Positions 18,964 to 27,104 of a DNA stretch of 35,062 nucleotides are shown one piece after another. A program made the position numbers and the translations under genes. Under the pieces are notes generated by a model that saw only the letters and a list, made by a program, of their open reading frames with translations, ran no database searches and was not told the origin of the DNA. Position 1 is the stretch's first letter. Each line of letters starts with the position of its first letter. This DNA comes from Thermodesulfovibrio sp. (GTDB lineage Bacteria; Nitrospirota; Thermodesulfovibrionia; Thermodesulfovibrionales; Thermodesulfovibrionaceae). The stretch covers positions 1-35,062 of the forward strand of contig JANXCZ010000048.1 in assembly GCA_025060075.1 (NCBI GenBank), read 5' to 3'.

Positions 18964-19726
18964 AAGTATTTTCATCTTGTTTTTCCTGTAAATCAGGTAA
19001 AGACTCATTTTTATTTGTCTCAGTGTAGTCTTCCTTAATTATCCCTCTTTTTTGCATTATGAAATATATAAGCTTTGTTCTTCTTTCAATAAATTTTGAG
19101 TTTCCAACAGGACTGTATTTTATTGGATTTGGAAGACAAGCAGCCAGCCTTGCTGCTTCTAATGGAGTAAGTTCTGATGCTGATTTTCCAAAGTAGTATC
19201 TAGAGGCTGCCTCTATACCAAAAATTCCTTCTCCCCATTCAGCAACATTAAGATATAGTTCAAGAATTCTTTTTTTAGATAAAGTTTTTTCAAGTCTCAA
19301 TGTAATTATTGCCTCTTGAATCTTTCTCACAGGATTTTTGGATGGATTAAGATAAAGATTTTTTGCCAACTGCTGAGTTATTGTACTGCCGCCATACTTC
19401 AGTTTTCTTTCCTTTATATCTTTCTCTATGGCTTTTTTTATTGCCTCAATGTCAAAACCTGAGTGACGGTAAAATTTGTCATCCTCTCCGATTAAAACAG
19501 CCTTAATAAGATAGGGCGATACCATATTAATTGGTATCCATATCTGTTTTATCTTTATATTTTTTCCCTCTTTTTGCCATTGTTTAATTCTATACTTCAT
19601 CATGGAAGTCAACTCTGGATTTTTATTTTTTAAAGATGAAACATCTACCAAAAGGGGATAACTAAATATGTAAACAACATAGACTAAGCAAGAGATAATT
19701 AAAACCTTAAATATCCATTTAATCAT
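18929..19726 (-). CDS. mtgA: Monofunctional peptidoglycan glycosyltransferase
   Basis: A GT51 enzyme that polymerises glycan strands from lipid II on the outer face of the inner membrane. A single N-terminal anchor (IFKVLIISCLVYVVYIF) precedes the domain with GEDDKFYRHSGFD, which contains the catalytic Glu, and GGSTITQQLAKNLYL. There is no transpeptidase domain. A hydrophilic tail of about 35 residues rich in Glu, Asp and Lys follows. I prefer ATG 19726 over 19732 because the -10 box abuts the first ATG and puts transcript start on the second; no ribosome site is present. Confidence 0.93.
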   Translation of the reverse strand: MIKWIFKVLIISCLVYVVYIFSYPLLVDVSSLKNKNPELTSMMKYRIKQWQKEGKNIKIKQIWIPINMVSPYLIKAVLIGEDDKFYRHSGFDIEAIKKAIEKDIKERKLKYGGSTITQQLAKNLYLNPSKNPVRKIQEAIITLRLEKTLSKKRILELYLNVAEWGEGIFGIEAASRYYFGKSASELTPLEAARLAACLPNPIKYSPVGNSKFIERRTKLIYFIMQKRGIIKEDYTETNKNESLPDLQEKQDENTSKDESVQTQIK

Positions 19727-19732
19727 AACCAT

Positions 19733-19741
19733 ATTTTATCA
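19733..19741 (-). promoter_or_regulatory. Extended -10 promoter of mtgA
   Basis: TGATAAAAT on the minus strand, with 6 nt to ATG 19726. It is the same box and spacing as the lipoprotein gene promoter at 13826, consistent with a leaderless transcript. Confidence 0.55.
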
Positions 19742-20343
19742 ATTTTTATTCTTAGTGTTTGAATGAAATCCTTTTTTAATAGGCAATAAATAATTTCTCT
19801 GTTGACTCTTCTATTTGCGTTCTTACTAACCTCAAGATTTAAAGCCCTGAATGATCCGCTGATGAAGAATTTTATTTTTTGAATACTCTTCCCTTTACTT
19901 TCTACGCCAGTTATCTTTTTATAAATCTTTTGCCTTCCCACAGTATCTCTGTCTTTTCCTGTCTTTAGTTTACATCTTTATACTAATTTTTACTTGATAA
20001 TGGAACCTTCCGTGTCTTTTAGTCAAAATGAGAGGAATGATACTCTGAATAGGTGAAACTAGGCTATATCCTCCTTATGTTTTCGGCAAACTCTCTTTTT
20101 CTTAGGCTCATGTAGATCTTTTTCAATCAGTATGTTTCTTTTTAAAGTTACTAAAATTCTTATTCTTTATTCTTAAAGTTTGCCTATAACTTGATCTTAA
20201 GAGCTATTGAGCCTGTCTAAGGCTTAATTACCTCTGTAAAAATACATGTTTTCCTCATTAAACCACCTTTCCTTAGAGCTACACTTTAGAAGAAGTCTTG
20301 TCTGACATTTTGATCCAGTAACCACAAATCTTAAATATAAGCA
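19742..20343 (-). other. 600-nt stretch without an intact gene, probable decayed gene
   Basis: No convincing gene in any frame. The only ORF over 60 codons (19723-19941, minus) lacks a ribosome site and family resemblance. The plus strand is strongly pyrimidine-rich, so the minus strand is purine-rich like the coding strands of this genome. Minus-strand reading gives short Lys/Arg/Glu-rich peptides interrupted by many stops in all frames. This looks like an old gene remnant read toward mtgA, but I cannot name the parent family. No tRNA, terminal inverted repeats or regular repeats are seen. Confidence 0.4.
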
Positions 20344-20372
20344 TTGACAATCAAAATTTTATTTGTTAATAT
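20344..20372 (+). promoter_or_regulatory. Promoter of the sod operon
   Basis: A perfect -35 TTGACA (20344-20349), a 17-nt spacer and TAATAT (20367-20372) preceded by TGT (extended -10). A second TATAAT lies at 20377-20382. It gives a leader of about 20-25 nt that carries the ribosome site AGGAGG, unlike the leaderless genes. Confidence 0.65.
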
Positions 20373-20402
20373 TTATTATAATTTTTTACTTAGGAGGAGA
20401 TT

Positions 20403-20981
20403 ATGAATTATCAAGCTAAAGATTATTCTAAACTAATAGGCATGCCCGGATTTAGCGAGACTTTACTTAAAAATCATTTCACTTTGTATCAGGGATATGT
20501 TACCAATACAAATAAAATTCTTGAGATATTAGATAGCATGCTTAAGGAAGGCAAGACAGCCACTGCTGAATATGCTGAGCTTAAAAGAAGACTTGGATGG
20601 GAATGGAATGGAGTTAGACTTCATGAATACTATTTTGAAAATCTCGGTGGCGATGGAGTTATTCCTGAAAACAGTAAAATCGCAAAGCTAATTAATGAAA
20701 ACTTTGGTAGTATTGAAAACTGGACTAAGGACTTCAAAGCAACTGCAACGATGCGAGGTATAGGCTGGGTAGTTCTTTATCAGGATACTCTAACAGGAAA
20801 ACTAATTAATTTCTGGATTAATGAGCATGATGTAGGACATCCAACAGGCTGCAATCCTTTACTTATTATGGATGTTTTTGAACATGCCTTTATGCTTGAC
20901 TATGGAATTAAAAGAGCTGATTACATTGAAGCATTTTTTAAGAACATTAACTGGCAAGAAGTAGAAAATAGAATTAGATAG
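20403..20981 (+). CDS. Superoxide dismutase, Fe/Mn family
   Basis: A 192-aa cytoplasmic enzyme that dismutates superoxide. The four metal ligands can be placed at H25 (KNHFTLYQGY), H74 (RLHEYYFENLGG), D157 and H161 (MDVFEHAFMLDYG). Iron or manganese preference cannot be decided by eye. TAGGAGG lies 6 nt before ATG. It is the first gene of an operon with the DsrC-like protein and an oxygen-sensitive ferredoxin-linked oxidoreductase, which suggests local protection of the iron-sulfur enzyme (inference). Confidence 0.93.
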   Translation: MNYQAKDYSKLIGMPGFSETLLKNHFTLYQGYVTNTNKILEILDSMLKEGKTATAEYAELKRRLGWEWNGVRLHEYYFENLGGDGVIPENSKIAKLINENFGSIENWTKDFKATATMRGIGWVVLYQDTLTGKLINFWINEHDVGHPTGCNPLLIMDVFEHAFMLDYGIKRADYIEAFFKNINWQEVENRIR

Positions 20982-20990
20982 GAGGAGAAA

Positions 20991-21614
20991 ATGGCTTACA
21001 CAATTAATGATTTAAAGGCAAAAATAATTGAGATGTATCCAGAAATTAATGAACAGGGATTTAAGATTAATATTTATTATAATGAAGAAAAGCAGTCTTA
21101 CATCATTAGACTACAGAAGGGAGTCTCTGAACTTATTACTCATCTTGATAAAAAAGATGCCGATGATTGCATGAACAACATTAAATGTGTCCATCTCGGA
21201 GTGCAGATAGGTCAATTCATAAAGAATTTTGAGGAAAGAGAAAGATTTATGAGAGAAAAGCCTGAGATTGTATCTGAAGTAAAGGAAATGGAAAAAACCG
21301 TAGCTTTAGATGAAGAAGGCTACTTAAAGAACATTAATGATTGGAATGAAAAAGTTGCTCAGATGATTGCTTTCAGAGAGGGCTTGGGAGTTTTAAATAA
21401 AGATCAGCTTGAGATAGTAAGGTTTATAAATGAATACTACAAAAAATATAATTATTTTCCAGTTTTAAACTATGTATGTAAAAATGTTCACCAACCAAAA
21501 AACTGTATAGCAGAAAAATTGATTGATCCCATCGTTGCATGGAAGATTGCAGGACTTCCAAAGCCTGATGATACACTGATAAATATAGTAAAATATGGAG
21601 TGACACCAACATAA
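20991..21614 (+). CDS. DsrC/TusE-family protein with extra N-terminal domain, no C-terminal cysteines
   Basis: A 207-aa protein. Residues about 105-193 match DsrC/TusE/DsvC: LDEEGYL, NDWNEKVAQMIA, INEYYKKYNYFPVL and AGLPKP. In sulfur-carrier members the last motif reads C-x-I-AGLPKP-x-G-C; here the two cysteine positions are W184 and T195, and a 12-residue tail follows. Other cysteines are C60, C66, C163 and C172. Residues 1-100 form an additional alpha/beta domain I do not recognise. It therefore cannot form the usual DsrC disulfide or trisulfide and is probably regulatory or structural. GGAGG precedes ATG 20991. The stop overlaps the next start (TAATG). Confidence 0.8.
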   Translation: MAYTINDLKAKIIEMYPEINEQGFKINIYYNEEKQSYIIRLQKGVSELITHLDKKDADDCMNNIKCVHLGVQIGQFIKNFEERERFMREKPEIVSEVKEMEKTVALDEEGYLKNINDWNEKVAQMIAFREGLGVLNKDQLEIVRFINEYYKKYNYFPVLNYVCKNVHQPKNCIAEKLIDPIVAWKIAGLPKPDDTLINIVKYGVTPT

Positions 21615-23332
21615 TGGATTACTCTATAAAAATCGGTGGAGAAGCAGGCCAGGGTATCCAGACAATAGGCGATACCCTGGCACATATTTTTGCACGTGCA
21701 GGTTATTATGTCTTTACTCATCAAGATTATGAATCCCGCATAAGGGGAGGGCATAATTTTTATCAGATAAGAATCTCAGACAGACAAATAACTGCATCAA
21801 GAAGTTCTATTGATGTTCTCGTTGCCCTTGATTTAGAAAGTATAAATCAGCATGAAAAGGAACTAAGTGTGCAAGGTCATGTACTATATGATTCCTCATA
21901 TCTCAAACAAAGGTTTGATAAACCCAATTTTCTGGATATACCTCTAACAGAGCTTGCTTTAACCTATGGTGGAAATAAAATAATGGCAAACACAGTAGCA
22001 GTTGGTGCAGTATTAGGCATGCTGGGAATGAATCCCGAAATAATGTATGAAATGATAAGAAAAACCTTTAAGAAAAAAGGAGACGAAATAGTTCAGGCAA
22101 ATCTTAAGTCAGCAGAAGCAGGTTATAAATTTGCAAAGGAAAAATGTCTTACTTGTTCCTTCATGGTTTCTGGGTTTGAAAAACCTAAGATGCTTATAAC
22201 TGGTAATGAAGCAATAGGTTTAGGTGCTATTGCCTCAGGACTACAGTTTTATTCAGCCTATCCTATGACACCTTCAACAGGAATATTTAATTTCGTAGCA
22301 GAAAATGCAAAAGATTTCGGTATTGTTGTTGAACAGGCAGAGGATGAAATTGCAGCTATAAACATGGCTTTAGGAGCCTCCTTTGCAGGCGTAAGAGCTA
22401 TGACAGGAACATCAGGTGGTGGATTTGCCCTTATGGTAGAGGGGATATCCCTTGCAGCAATGACTGAAACACCTATTGTAATAGCCCTTGCCCAAAGACC
22501 GGGACCTGCCACAGGACTTCCAACAAGAACTGAACAGGCAGACTTACTTTTTGCTCTTTTTGCTGGTCATGGTGAGTTCCCTAAGGTAATATTTGCCCCT
22601 GGATCACCTGAACAGGCTTTTTATTTAACTAACAAAGCCTTTGATTTAGCAGAAAAATATCAAATAACAGCTATAATTCTTACAGATCAGTATTTGGCTG
22701 ATTCCCAATGGAGTTATTTAGAGTTTGACCTTTCAAAGCTTAAATATGAAGACTACCGATTAAGAGGTGATAATTTTAGAAACCTTAAAGAATATAAACG
22801 TCATCTTTTAACAGAGACAGGTATTTCACCATTAGGAGTACCAGGCGATGCAAATCATTTGGTTGTAACAGACAGTGATGAGCATGACGAAGAAGGACAC
22901 ATAATTGAGGATGCTGAGACAAGAATTAAAATGGTCGAAAAGAGACTTTTTAAGAAGTTGCCTTTTATCAAGAAAGAAATTTCACCCCCTAATCTTTACG
23001 GTGAAGGGAATCCAGAGATAGTTTTAGTATGCTGGGGTTCAACTTATGGAATAGTAAGAGAAGTTGTTGATGAGCTTTCAGATAAGTTCAGGATAGCCAT
23101 GTTACACTTTAGCGAAATTTATCCTTTTTCAGAGGACAAAAGCTGGCTTAATATTTTACAAAATGCAAAACTTATTTTAAATATAGAACAAAATGCTACA
23201 AGTCAGTTTGCAAAGCTAATTATGATGGAAACAGGTTTAGAAATTAAAAAGCATATAAATAGATTTGATGGAAGACCTTTTACAGTAGATGAGTTAAAGG
23301 AGAAGGTTTATGCCTACATTACAGGATTATAA
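21614..23332 (+). CDS. 2-oxoacid:ferredoxin oxidoreductase, fused gamma-alpha subunit
   Basis: A 572-aa KorA-type subunit. The N-terminal gamma domain (about 1-185; IGGEAGQGIQT, SRIRGGHNFYQIR) is followed by the alpha pyrimidine-binding domain (YPMTPSTGIF, EQAEDEIAAINMALGAS, TGTSGGGFALM) and a transketolase C-terminal-like domain. With the next gene it oxidises or, in reverse, carboxylates a 2-oxoacid with CoA and ferredoxin. 2-oxoglutarate, pyruvate or branched-chain substrates cannot be separated by eye. No delta ferredoxin subunit is present. The 3' end overlaps the beta gene by 23 nt. Confidence 0.92.
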   Translation: MDYSIKIGGEAGQGIQTIGDTLAHIFARAGYYVFTHQDYESRIRGGHNFYQIRISDRQITASRSSIDVLVALDLESINQHEKELSVQGHVLYDSSYLKQRFDKPNFLDIPLTELALTYGGNKIMANTVAVGAVLGMLGMNPEIMYEMIRKTFKKKGDEIVQANLKSAEAGYKFAKEKCLTCSFMVSGFEKPKMLITGNEAIGLGAIASGLQFYSAYPMTPSTGIFNFVAENAKDFGIVVEQAEDEIAAINMALGASFAGVRAMTGTSGGGFALMVEGISLAAMTETPIVIALAQRPGPATGLPTRTEQADLLFALFAGHGEFPKVIFAPGSPEQAFYLTNKAFDLAEKYQITAIILTDQYLADSQWSYLEFDLSKLKYEDYRLRGDNFRNLKEYKRHLLTETGISPLGVPGDANHLVVTDSDEHDEEGHIIEDAETRIKMVEKRLFKKLPFIKKEISPPNLYGEGNPEIVLVCWGSTYGIVREVVDELSDKFRIAMLHFSEIYPFSEDKSWLNILQNAKLILNIEQNATSQFAKLIMMETGLEIKKHINRFDGRPFTVDELKEKVYAYITGL

Positions 23333-24161
23333 AGGTAAACAGCCTGCTTGGTGTCCTGGTTGTGGCAATTTTTCAATTCTCAGAGCTTTTAATGAAGCAG
23401 TGGTAGAACTTGGACTGAATCCTTATGAGTTTGTGATTGTATCTGGCATTGGACAAGCAGGTAAATTCCCACATTATACAAAATGTCATACATTTAATGG
23501 GCTTCATGGAAGAACACTTCCAGTAGCAACAGGGATAAAGCTTGCAAATAGTGCTCTTAAAGTTTTTGCAGTTGCAGGAGATGGTGACTGCTATGGTGAA
23601 GGTGGAAATCATCTTATTCATGCAATAAGACGTAATATAGATGTAAAACTTTTTGTTCATGATAATCAGATATATGGTTTAACCAAGGGACAGGCATCTC
23701 CTACGTCAATGAAAGGCATGGTAACAAAGACTCAACCCTTTGGAGTTTTTTCAGAGCAGTTTAATCCTCTTGCAATGGCAATAGCTTTAGATTGTAGTTT
23801 TGTAGCACGAGGTTTTGCAGGAGACATTGAGCATCTTAAGTATTTGTTTAAAGAAGCTATAAATCATAAAGGTTTTTCACTTATAGACATTCTTCAGCCT
23901 TGTGTTAGCTTTAATAAAATAAATACATTTGAGTGGTACAGGCAAAGAGTATACAGAATCCCTGAAGAGTATGATCCTTATGACAGAACAAAAGCCTTTG
24001 AAAAATCTCTTGAATGGGGAGATAAAATTCCAATAGGAATTCTATACAAAAAAGAAAAGCCTACATTTGAGGAAAATATACCGATAATAAAGGAAAAACC
24101 ACTTGTAAGTCATGAACCATATCTGGAAAAGCTCAAGGATCTTATGAAAAAGTTCTATTAA
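23310..24161 (+). CDS. 2-oxoacid:ferredoxin oxidoreductase beta subunit (TPP-binding)
   Basis: A 283-aa KorB-type subunit binding thiamine diphosphate (GDGDCYGEGGNH, DNQIYGLTKGQASPTS) and a [4Fe-4S] cluster. C15 and C18 (WCPGCG) and C198 (LQPCVSF) match three of the usual ligands. The usual third Cys in GIGCS is Gln here (GIGQAG), with a Cys ten residues later (YTKCHTF, C59) as a possible substitute. I recall this GIGQ...KC variant from a KorB subgroup, so it is probably a subfamily trait rather than a defect. GGAG precedes ATG 23310. The glmM operon converges from 164 bp away. Confidence 0.92.
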   Translation: MPTLQDYKGKQPAWCPGCGNFSILRAFNEAVVELGLNPYEFVIVSGIGQAGKFPHYTKCHTFNGLHGRTLPVATGIKLANSALKVFAVAGDGDCYGEGGNHLIHAIRRNIDVKLFVHDNQIYGLTKGQASPTSMKGMVTKTQPFGVFSEQFNPLAMAIALDCSFVARGFAGDIEHLKYLFKEAINHKGFSLIDILQPCVSFNKINTFEWYRQRVYRIPEEYDPYDRTKAFEKSLEWGDKIPIGILYKKEKPTFEENIPIIKEKPLVSHEPYLEKLKDLMKKFY

Positions 24162-24234
24162 TACCTTTATTAAAGAATCCCTTAGTAAATCAGATAAATC
24201 TTACAAGGAAAAGCCTTATCCAGATAAATATAAT

Positions 24235-24260
24235 GAAAAGCTAAAATTTTCAAGCTTTTC
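24235..24260. terminator. Weak hairpin in the korB-like/glmM convergent gap
   Basis: An 8-bp perfect stem GAAAAGCT/AGCTTTTC with a 10-nt loop. The plus strand has no T-run after it; the minus strand continues into ATTATATTTAT, so it would serve the glmM operon better. A second 10-bp inverted repeat, CTTAGTAATA (24279) and TATTACTAAG (24321), straddles the glmM stop with a 32-nt gap. Confidence 0.3.
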
Positions 24261-24325
24261 CTGACTATTTGAAATAAACTTAGTAATAATTAATTTTCAC
24301 GGAATTGCTTGTTTTTAGAATATTA

Positions 24326-25684
24326 CTAAGAATTTAATATTTTATATGTTATTTCTTCAATTTCAGCTAAAACTTTTTTTAATCTTTCTTGATCTTCGTC
24401 TTCTACCATTATTCTTATCTTAGGCTCTGTTCCTGAAGGTCTTATAACGATTCTTCCATTCATTTCTTTTTCAAGTAGGCATGCTTTCTCTGATATTTGC
24501 TTTACTGCTTTTTTAACCTCTTCCTTTGAGAGTTTTTCTGGAATTTGTATATTTCTTAGAACCTGCGGATATCGGGGGATTTCTTTTACTAATTCGCTTA
24601 AAGATATTTGATTTTTCTTAATTATATATGCAATTTGAACTGCGGTAATTGGTCCATCTCCTGTATTTGTATAGTCCATGCATATTATATGTCCTGATTG
24701 TTCTCCTCCAAGATTGTATCCACCTCTTAGCATTTCCTCAACTACATATTTGTCTCCAACCTTTGTTCTTATTAGTTTTATGCCTAAATTTTTTAAGTAT
24801 CTTTCTACTCCCATATTGGTCATTATTGTTGCTACAACAGTATTCTTTTTTAGTTTTCTCTCATTCTTTAAATCTTGTGCCAGTATTGTCAGAATAAGGT
24901 CACCATCTACTATGTTTCCTTTTTCATCTACAAGAATTGTCCTGTCTGCATCTCCATCATGAGCAATTCCAAAATGTGCTTGTGTTTCCTTTACTTTTTT
25001 TATAAGGCACTCAGGATATAGGGCTCCGCAGTCTTTGTTTATGTTTAATCCATCAGGTTTATCATTAATCGTAATAACTTCAGCTCCAAGTTCATGAAAC
25101 AATGTTGGAGTTATCTTATAAGCAGCACCATTTGCAGGATCAATTACGACTCTTAGGCCTTCAAAGTTTGAATCCTTAGGAAGAGTTGATTTTATAAACT
25201 CTATATATCTTCCCTGTGCATCTTCAATTCTGTATGCCTTTCCCAGATCCTTTGCAGAAGGTCTTTCATAGGGGAAATTACTGTCATTTATTAAAATTTC
25301 AATTTCTTTTTCAATCTCCTCTGCAAGCTTGAAACCATTGTTAGAGAATATCTTTATTCCATTGTCACTAAATGGATTATGAGATGCTGATATTACTATT
25401 CCAGCATCAACTCTCATGCTTTTTACTAAAAAGGCAATAGCAGGAGTAGGAATTGGACCAACAAGATATACATCTCCTCCCATTGATGTTATTCCTGATG
25501 TTAAGGCAGACTCTATAACATATCCTGATATTCTTGTGTCTTTACCAATTAAGAATTTAGGTTTATGGGAGAGTCTTCTTTTAAGTAAAAAGCATAAAGA
25601 CATACCTAGTTTTAAACATATCTCAGGTGTCATTGGATAGATATTTATGGTGCCTCTTATGCCATCAGTTCCAAAAATACTCAT
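24326..25684 (-). CDS. glmM: Phosphoglucosamine mutase
   Basis: A 452-aa alpha-D-phosphohexomutase converting glucosamine 6-phosphate to glucosamine 1-phosphate for UDP-GlcNAc and peptidoglycan. The N-terminal FGTDGIRG, the phosphoserine loop ISASHNPFSDNG (S101), the metal loop HDGDADR and the C-terminal RPSGTEPKIRIMVE are all present. It overlaps cdaR by 4 nt as the last gene of the operon. In Bacillus and relatives GlmM binds and inhibits CdaA; the shared operon suggests the same link here (inference). Confidence 0.96.
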   Translation of the reverse strand: MSIFGTDGIRGTINIYPMTPEICLKLGMSLCFLLKRRLSHKPKFLIGKDTRISGYVIESALTSGITSMGGDVYLVGPIPTPAIAFLVKSMRVDAGIVISASHNPFSDNGIKIFSNNGFKLAEEIEKEIEILINDSNFPYERPSAKDLGKAYRIEDAQGRYIEFIKSTLPKDSNFEGLRVVIDPANGAAYKITPTLFHELGAEVITINDKPDGLNINKDCGALYPECLIKKVKETQAHFGIAHDGDADRTILVDEKGNIVDGDLILTILAQDLKNERKLKKNTVVATIMTNMGVERYLKNLGIKLIRTKVGDKYVVEEMLRGGYNLGGEQSGHIICMDYTNTGDGPITAVQIAYIIKKNQISLSELVKEIPRYPQVLRNIQIPEKLSKEEVKKAVKQISEKACLLEKEMNGRIVIRPSGTEPKIRIMVEDEDQERLKKVLAEIEEITYKILNS

Positions 25685-26337
25685 AACTGCCTCCTTAATT
25701 TAATATTTACATAAACAGTATCTCTGTCTGTTCTAAAAATTTTACCTTCTGGATTAATCTTTGCTTGTATGTTAAGATCTTCACTTATTCCTTCTATATC
25801 TATAGTTTCAGTTTTAATAACACGGATTCTATCAAGTTCTCTTTTTGCTCCTTCTATTTTAATAGAAGAGGGCTCAGAACTTACTGCTGCTACATAAAAT
25901 CCCTTTGAGGGATTACCTGTGAGAACTACCTTAACTGGCACTATCTTTTGTGATTTTTCATCCAAGTATATCTTAATTTGAGAAGGTTCGATTCTTAGTA
26001 TCTCAATACCTCTTGGTAGTTTTACAGAAGATTTAGTTATAGGAATTAGGTTTTCACCGAGCTTGACATTAGATAGATCAATCACAACTCTGACATTATT
26101 TTGCATTAATTCTTTAAGAATTCTTTCCCTTGCAGAGACTGAGATTGTTACCTTTTTTACATTCTGTTTTAGTATTTCCATCCCTGATGGAGTATTTTTA
26201 AACTCTATAGGAACTTCCAAAGAGGTTTCTGTTTGACCTTTAAAAGTAACAAAAAACCATAAAAATATAGCCAATGCAATAGAGATTATTTTAAATGTTA
26301 GGTTTTCTGATAAAAATCTTCTAAAGGTTCTCTTCAT
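25681..26337 (-). CDS. cdaR: CdaA regulator, YbbR-domain membrane protein
   Basis: A 218-aa protein with one N-terminal transmembrane helix (IISIALAIFLWFFVTF) and two extracytoplasmic YbbR repeats (about 38-120 and 128-212; the repeat start resembles VPIEFKNTPSGMEI). Characterised CdaR proteins have up to four repeats, so this is a short form. It is expected to modulate the diadenylate cyclase across the membrane. It is coupled by 4-nt overlaps on both sides, to cdaA and glmM. Confidence 0.88.
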   Translation of the reverse strand: MKRTFRRFLSENLTFKIISIALAIFLWFFVTFKGQTETSLEVPIEFKNTPSGMEILKQNVKKVTISVSARERILKELMQNNVRVVIDLSNVKLGENLIPITKSSVKLPRGIEILRIEPSQIKIYLDEKSQKIVPVKVVLTGNPSKGFYVAAVSSEPSSIKIEGAKRELDRIRVIKTETIDIEGISEDLNIQAKINPEGKIFRTDRDTVYVNIKLRRQL

Positions 26338-27101
26338 TTTCTTTCTCTCGCTGATGTGAACAGATTTGTTAGTGTCTGACGTAACTTTTCCATATCAAGA
26401 TTACTTTCAAGTTTTCCATTAAAGGCAAGCGATATAGAGCCTGTCTCTTCTGAAATAATTACTGCTACTGCATCAGTCTCCTCTGTTATTCCCAGAGCTG
26501 CTCTATGTCTTGTACCATATGTTTTGCTTAAATCTGCTCCTAATTTTATTGGCAAAAAACATCCTGCTGCAAGAATTCTATTTCCTTTTATTATTACTGC
26601 TCCATCATGAATAGGACTTGTAGGATGAAAGATGCTCATTAAAAGTTCTTTCGTTACTCTTGCATCAAGAGGTACTCCAATTTCAATATATTCTGAAAGA
26701 CTTACGTCTCTTTCAAAAACAATAAGAGCACCTATCTTCTTGTTGGCAAGTGCTTGAGAGGCTTTTACTATTTCCTCTATGGTTTTCATTTCTCCAGCAG
26801 AACTGAATCTATGAAAAAGAGGAGTCTCTCCCATCTGAGCAAGAGCTTTTCTTATTTCTGGCTGAAAAAGAATTATTAAAACGATAACAATTTGTGTCCA
26901 GAAACTTTGAATAAGCCAGTCAAGAGTATAGAGTTCAAAAAACCTTGAAATTAAAGAAATTGCAAGTAATACTCCAACTCCAATAAGCATCCTTGCTGCA
27001 CGAGTTCCCTTAACCAGTATAAATATCTTATAAATGATAAAAGAAACAATCGCTATGTCAATTAAATCTTGCCATCTTAGTTGTTCAAAAAATTTTTCCA
27101 T
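26334..27101 (-). CDS. cdaA: Diadenylate cyclase
   Basis: A 255-aa membrane enzyme making c-di-AMP from two ATP. Three hydrophobic helices (residues 13-30, 38-53 and 66-80) precede a DAC domain with the catalytic DGA (166-168, HDGAVII) and RHR (198-200, RHRAALG) motifs intact. It starts 3 nt after the SurA-N gene without a clear ribosome site, which suggests coupling. The order cdaA-cdaR-glmM is the one known from Firmicutes. Confidence 0.95.
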   Translation of the reverse strand: MEKFFEQLRWQDLIDIAIVSFIIYKIFILVKGTRAARMLIGVGVLLAISLISRFFELYTLDWLIQSFWTQIVIVLIILFQPEIRKALAQMGETPLFHRFSSAGEMKTIEEIVKASQALANKKIGALIVFERDVSLSEYIEIGVPLDARVTKELLMSIFHPTSPIHDGAVIIKGNRILAAGCFLPIKLGADLSKTYGTRHRAALGITEETDAVAVIISEETGSISLAFNGKLESNLDMEKLRQTLTNLFTSARERK

Positions 27102-27104
27102 AGT

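Noticed and set aside
19723-19941. 72-aa minus-strand ORF upstream of mtgA
   Set aside because: No ribosome site, no recognisable family, and its 3' end contains the mtgA -10 box. More likely part of a decayed sequence.
19742-20343. Possible CRISPR array, tRNA or structured RNA in the largest gap
   Set aside because: No regular direct repeats, no cloverleaf-like arms and no GC-rich stems were found by eye.
24279-24330. 10-bp inverted repeat CTTAGTAATA/TATTACTAAG as a terminator
   Set aside because: The 32-nt loop and AT-only pairing make a stable hairpin unlikely, and it overlaps the glmM stop codon.
24649-24962. Overlapping plus-strand ORFs of 82 and 94 aa
   Set aside because: Antisense shadows inside glmM; composition is Leu/Pro/Ser-rich with no ribosome sites.
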